From: an uncultured Porphyromonadaceae bacterium
GTDB lineage: Bacteria > Bacteroidota > Bacteroidia > Bacteroidales > Muribaculaceae
Assembly: GCA_947176545.1 (NCBI GenBank)
Contig: CAMWRB010000045.1
Coordinates: 1 to 8,456, forward strand
DNA: 8,456 nucleotides
Reading direction: 5' to 3'
Numbering within the stretch: the first letter of the stretch is position 1; each line of letters begins with the position of its first letter. Under the pieces are notes generated by a model. It did not search any database, had not been told where the DNA came from, and saw only the letters and a program-made list of their open reading frames with translations. This document shows positions 6,482 through 8,456 of this stretch, in pieces. A program made the position numbers and the translations under genes.

Positions 6482-8428
6482 TTATATTTTTCTCACACCC
6501 TTTCCGATTGTATGGAAGCTTCCGTCAGCGTGACGGCACACCTTAATATATATACCCTCGGCCGGTTCTCCCGAGATTCTGATACCCTCAGGGGTATAAT
6601 ACTCGACCTCTCCCCCTTCGCATACAGCCGCAGTTTCCGAACCGGGCATGGTGACAGAGGAACTTCCGGTATAAACCGGAGCATCCGCGGAATATGATGT
6701 CGTGGCGGAGTTGCAGACATTACCGGTCTGACCGTCTATCAGGAGAGCGACAATTCGCAATTTGGAGGCATCGAGTATCAGATTCTTGCCGTAAGAAGCC
6801 GCACCGTTATATTTGCATGTCGCATCCTCGAGACGCAACACGGCGCTGTGGGCGTACACTTCTCCTGAGGATATTTGACCCGGCAACGAACCTTCGACAC
6901 CGCGTGTATCGGGAAAATCCATGACAACATCGTCATATACTATGCCTGAGACGGTATATGAGGTCATGGAGAAGATGTCCCAGTAGGGTCCGGTCATAAC
7001 CTTGTCGTAGAAGAAATTGCGCTGCCTCCAATCGGGACTGCTCATGTCATCCTCCACCAGCGCGTAGGCCATCATATAGCGTGCGTCGCTGTTGTCGTAC
7101 ACGAACCGCACGTCGGACTCGACACGCAATGCCGTGTGAGCATCATCATTCCAGTACAACCTCAGACTGATGTCGGCCGGAGCGAGACGGCGGCGTTCCC
7201 GCAGCCAGAGATATTCAAGGTTGGCGTAATCTATTGCCTTGTCGCGGTCGCCCATATAGACCAAAGGCATTCCGTATGAGTCGCTCGGCAGGTTGTCGGT
7301 CGCTACGCTCTGCAACTGGTCGGAGACATGGTAAGATATGGAGAGGAAATCGTCAGGATATTTGTCAGCCATCTGCCGGCAGAGCACATATACCTCAGGA
7401 CAGTATCCGCACCACAGGCCGGTATAATCCTCGACAGCGGGACGATAGACGGGCAGGAAAGAGAGCGACTCGACGGTCAGTACGGCGGGAGAGCCGTGGT
7501 AACCGTTGGCCGTACCATTGACCTTGGTGACAGCAACCGGCACGCTGAACACACCCGTCCCGGCGGGAGCTTCGATGGTAAGGTCGACCGTGGTGCGGGC
7601 ACCGGCCTTCCCCTCCAAGGGTGTCTCAAGAGTCAATTCCTTAGTGTAAGTATGTTCTCCGACAGTATATGTATATTCTATCGATGACACAGGTGACTCA
7701 CCGCAATTGGAGAGGGTGAAATATACAGAGCCTTCACCTCCGGCGGCGACATATAATGTCTGCTCGGGTTCGAGCATTGCAGCGTCGGCTGCGGACTCAC
7801 CCTCCAGGATGACGCGCATAGCGAGAGCCTGATGCATGCTCTCCCCCAAATCGGTCCATTCAGGATATTTCTGCGGCAGAGATGACTGGCCTTTATCGGT
7901 ATGTATCATAAAACATTGCGGCCGGTCGATGTCACACACGGTCACGATGGGATATTTGGAGGTCCACCCCGATACGGTCTTACAACTCGTCACCGTGAGT
8001 GAATAGCCTACATAGACACCCTCATCAGTGAGAGTATAAGGTTGGTCGAATGTCACATTGAGCTGCAGACGCGGATTTTCGTCCGTGCCGTAATTCACAA
8101 TCTCACCTCTGACGTCGGCTATGTCGGCTACATAATCCTCTCCGCTGACAGCCAGCGCGGACGTGAGCCATGCGGATGCTTCGGGGGCGCAGGAGCATCC
8201 CTCCTTTGAGGGGACATCGATGCTGACACCCTTGATTTTCATACCGGTCAATCCCGGCTCTTTGAGCAGCATCGCCACATCGGTACGCACCAGCCGTTGA
8301 ATGCCGTAATAATCGATTTGCGCACCATCGTAGTCGTAAGTGAAGACGGCTTGTCTGACATCCTGCTCAGCATATAACGACAGAACGGACACCATCGTCA
8401 ATATACTTGAAATAATCGCTCTTTTCAT
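6482..8428 (-). CDS. Omp28-like secreted thioredoxin-fold protein (648 aa)
   Basis: The start is the ATG at 8428, with a signal peptide over residues 1-20 (KR, hydrophobic core, LYA before the likely cut). Residues 21-215 form a beta-rich domain with a CSC pair (78, 80) and cysteines at 149, 165 and 172. Residues 220-325 look Ig-like or CARDB-like. A thioredoxin-like domain follows: EDYTGLWCGYCP (333-344, redox pair C340/C343), then YHVSD (366-370) and GMP (386-388), whose proline is the expected cis-Pro. EDYTG-x-x-C-x-x-CP is the hallmark of the Omp28-related family of Bacteroidales. A C-terminal beta domain (418-575) contains LRIVALLIDGQTGNV, and the tail (about 605-648: YYTPEGIRI, EGIYIKV, GKGVRKI) resembles a sorting-type domain. 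I infer a secreted or surface protein with possible thiol-disulfide activity; Omp28 relatives are poorly characterised and the substrate is unknown. The ending TAA is at 6484-6482, with no convincing terminator beyond it. Confidence 0.95.
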   Translation of the reverse strand: MKRAIISSILTMVSVLSLYAEQDVRQAVFTYDYDGAQIDYYGIQRLVRTDVAMLLKEPGLTGMKIKGVSIDVPSKEGCSCAPEASAWLTSALAVSGEDYVADIADVRGEIVNYGTDENPRLQLNVTFDQPYTLTDEGVYVGYSLTVTSCKTVSGWTSKYPIVTVCDIDRPQCFMIHTDKGQSSLPQKYPEWTDLGESMHQALAMRVILEGESAADAAMLEPEQTLYVAAGGEGSVYFTLSNCGESPVSSIEYTYTVGEHTYTKELTLETPLEGKAGARTTVDLTIEAPAGTGVFSVPVAVTKVNGTANGYHGSPAVLTVESLSFLPVYRPAVEDYTGLWCGYCPEVYVLCRQMADKYPDDFLSISYHVSDQLQSVATDNLPSDSYGMPLVYMGDRDKAIDYANLEYLWLRERRRLAPADISLRLYWNDDAHTALRVESDVRFVYDNSDARYMMAYALVEDDMSSPDWRQRNFFYDKVMTGPYWDIFSMTSYTVSGIVYDDVVMDFPDTRGVEGSLPGQISSGEVYAHSAVLRLEDATCKYNGAASYGKNLILDASKLRIVALLIDGQTGNVCNSATTSYSADAPVYTGSSSVTMPGSETAAVCEGGEVEYYTPEGIRISGEPAEGIYIKVCRHADGSFHTIGKGVRKI

Positions 8429-8456
8429 TATAATATCATTTGGGGGTTAATGGTTC

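Noticed and set aside
8428..8439. A three-codon upstream frame (ATG ATA TTA TAA) overlapping the start of the Omp28-like gene by one base
   Set aside because: Such short frames arise easily in A/T-rich leaders, there is no ribosome-binding signal, and the gene's leader is mostly outside the window, so translational coupling cannot be supported.
1..8456. Plus-strand and off-frame open frames inside the three genes (for example 7328-7687 and 4856-5122 on plus)
   Set aside because: They overlap long genes with clear signal peptides and domain repeats, show no recognisable motifs, and are expected shadows of biased codon use.

Overview
The window looks like a chromosomal segment from a gut-type Bacteroidota (order Bacteroidales; a Muribaculaceae- or Prevotella-like genome is my best guess, not proven). 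Three things support this. Both readable promoters match the Bacteroides-type consensus (TTTG-like -33 box, 19-nt spacer, TAnnTTTG -7 box). The starts lack Shine-Dalgarno sequences and sit in A/T-rich leaders. The proteins are secreted, beta-rich families typical of this order: an Omp28-like thioredoxin-fold protein, and large Ig-like arrays with a C-terminal tail resembling type IX secretion sorting domains.

Everything coding is on the minus strand, so transcription runs from high to low coordinates. First comes a 648-residue secreted Omp28-like protein with a WCGYCP redox motif (8428-6482). Next is a 247-bp gap holding a promoter and a roughly 200-nt leader with a strong dyad. Then comes a 1672-residue exported protein built almost wholly of Ig-like modules and ending in a sorting-type tail (6234-1216). 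A 309-bp gap follows with an intrinsic terminator, a cluster of GC-rich palindromes and a second promoter with a leader hairpin. Last is the 5' part (302 codons) of a gene running off the left edge (906-1), whose product is a paralogue of the C-terminal modules of the giant protein.

The theme is a set of cell-envelope or surface proteins. The giant protein ends in two tandem copies of a ~270-residue composite module, and the truncated neighbour carries a third, diverged copy ending in the same FPTEDI signature. The Omp28-like protein shares the C-terminal tail type and may use the same export route. The genes look like neighbours with separate promoters rather than one tight operon, although no convincing terminator separates the first two. 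No RNA genes, CRISPR arrays, insertion sequences or integrase-type genes were seen. Functions beyond 'secreted, Ig-like, probably surface-exposed' cannot be read from the sequence.
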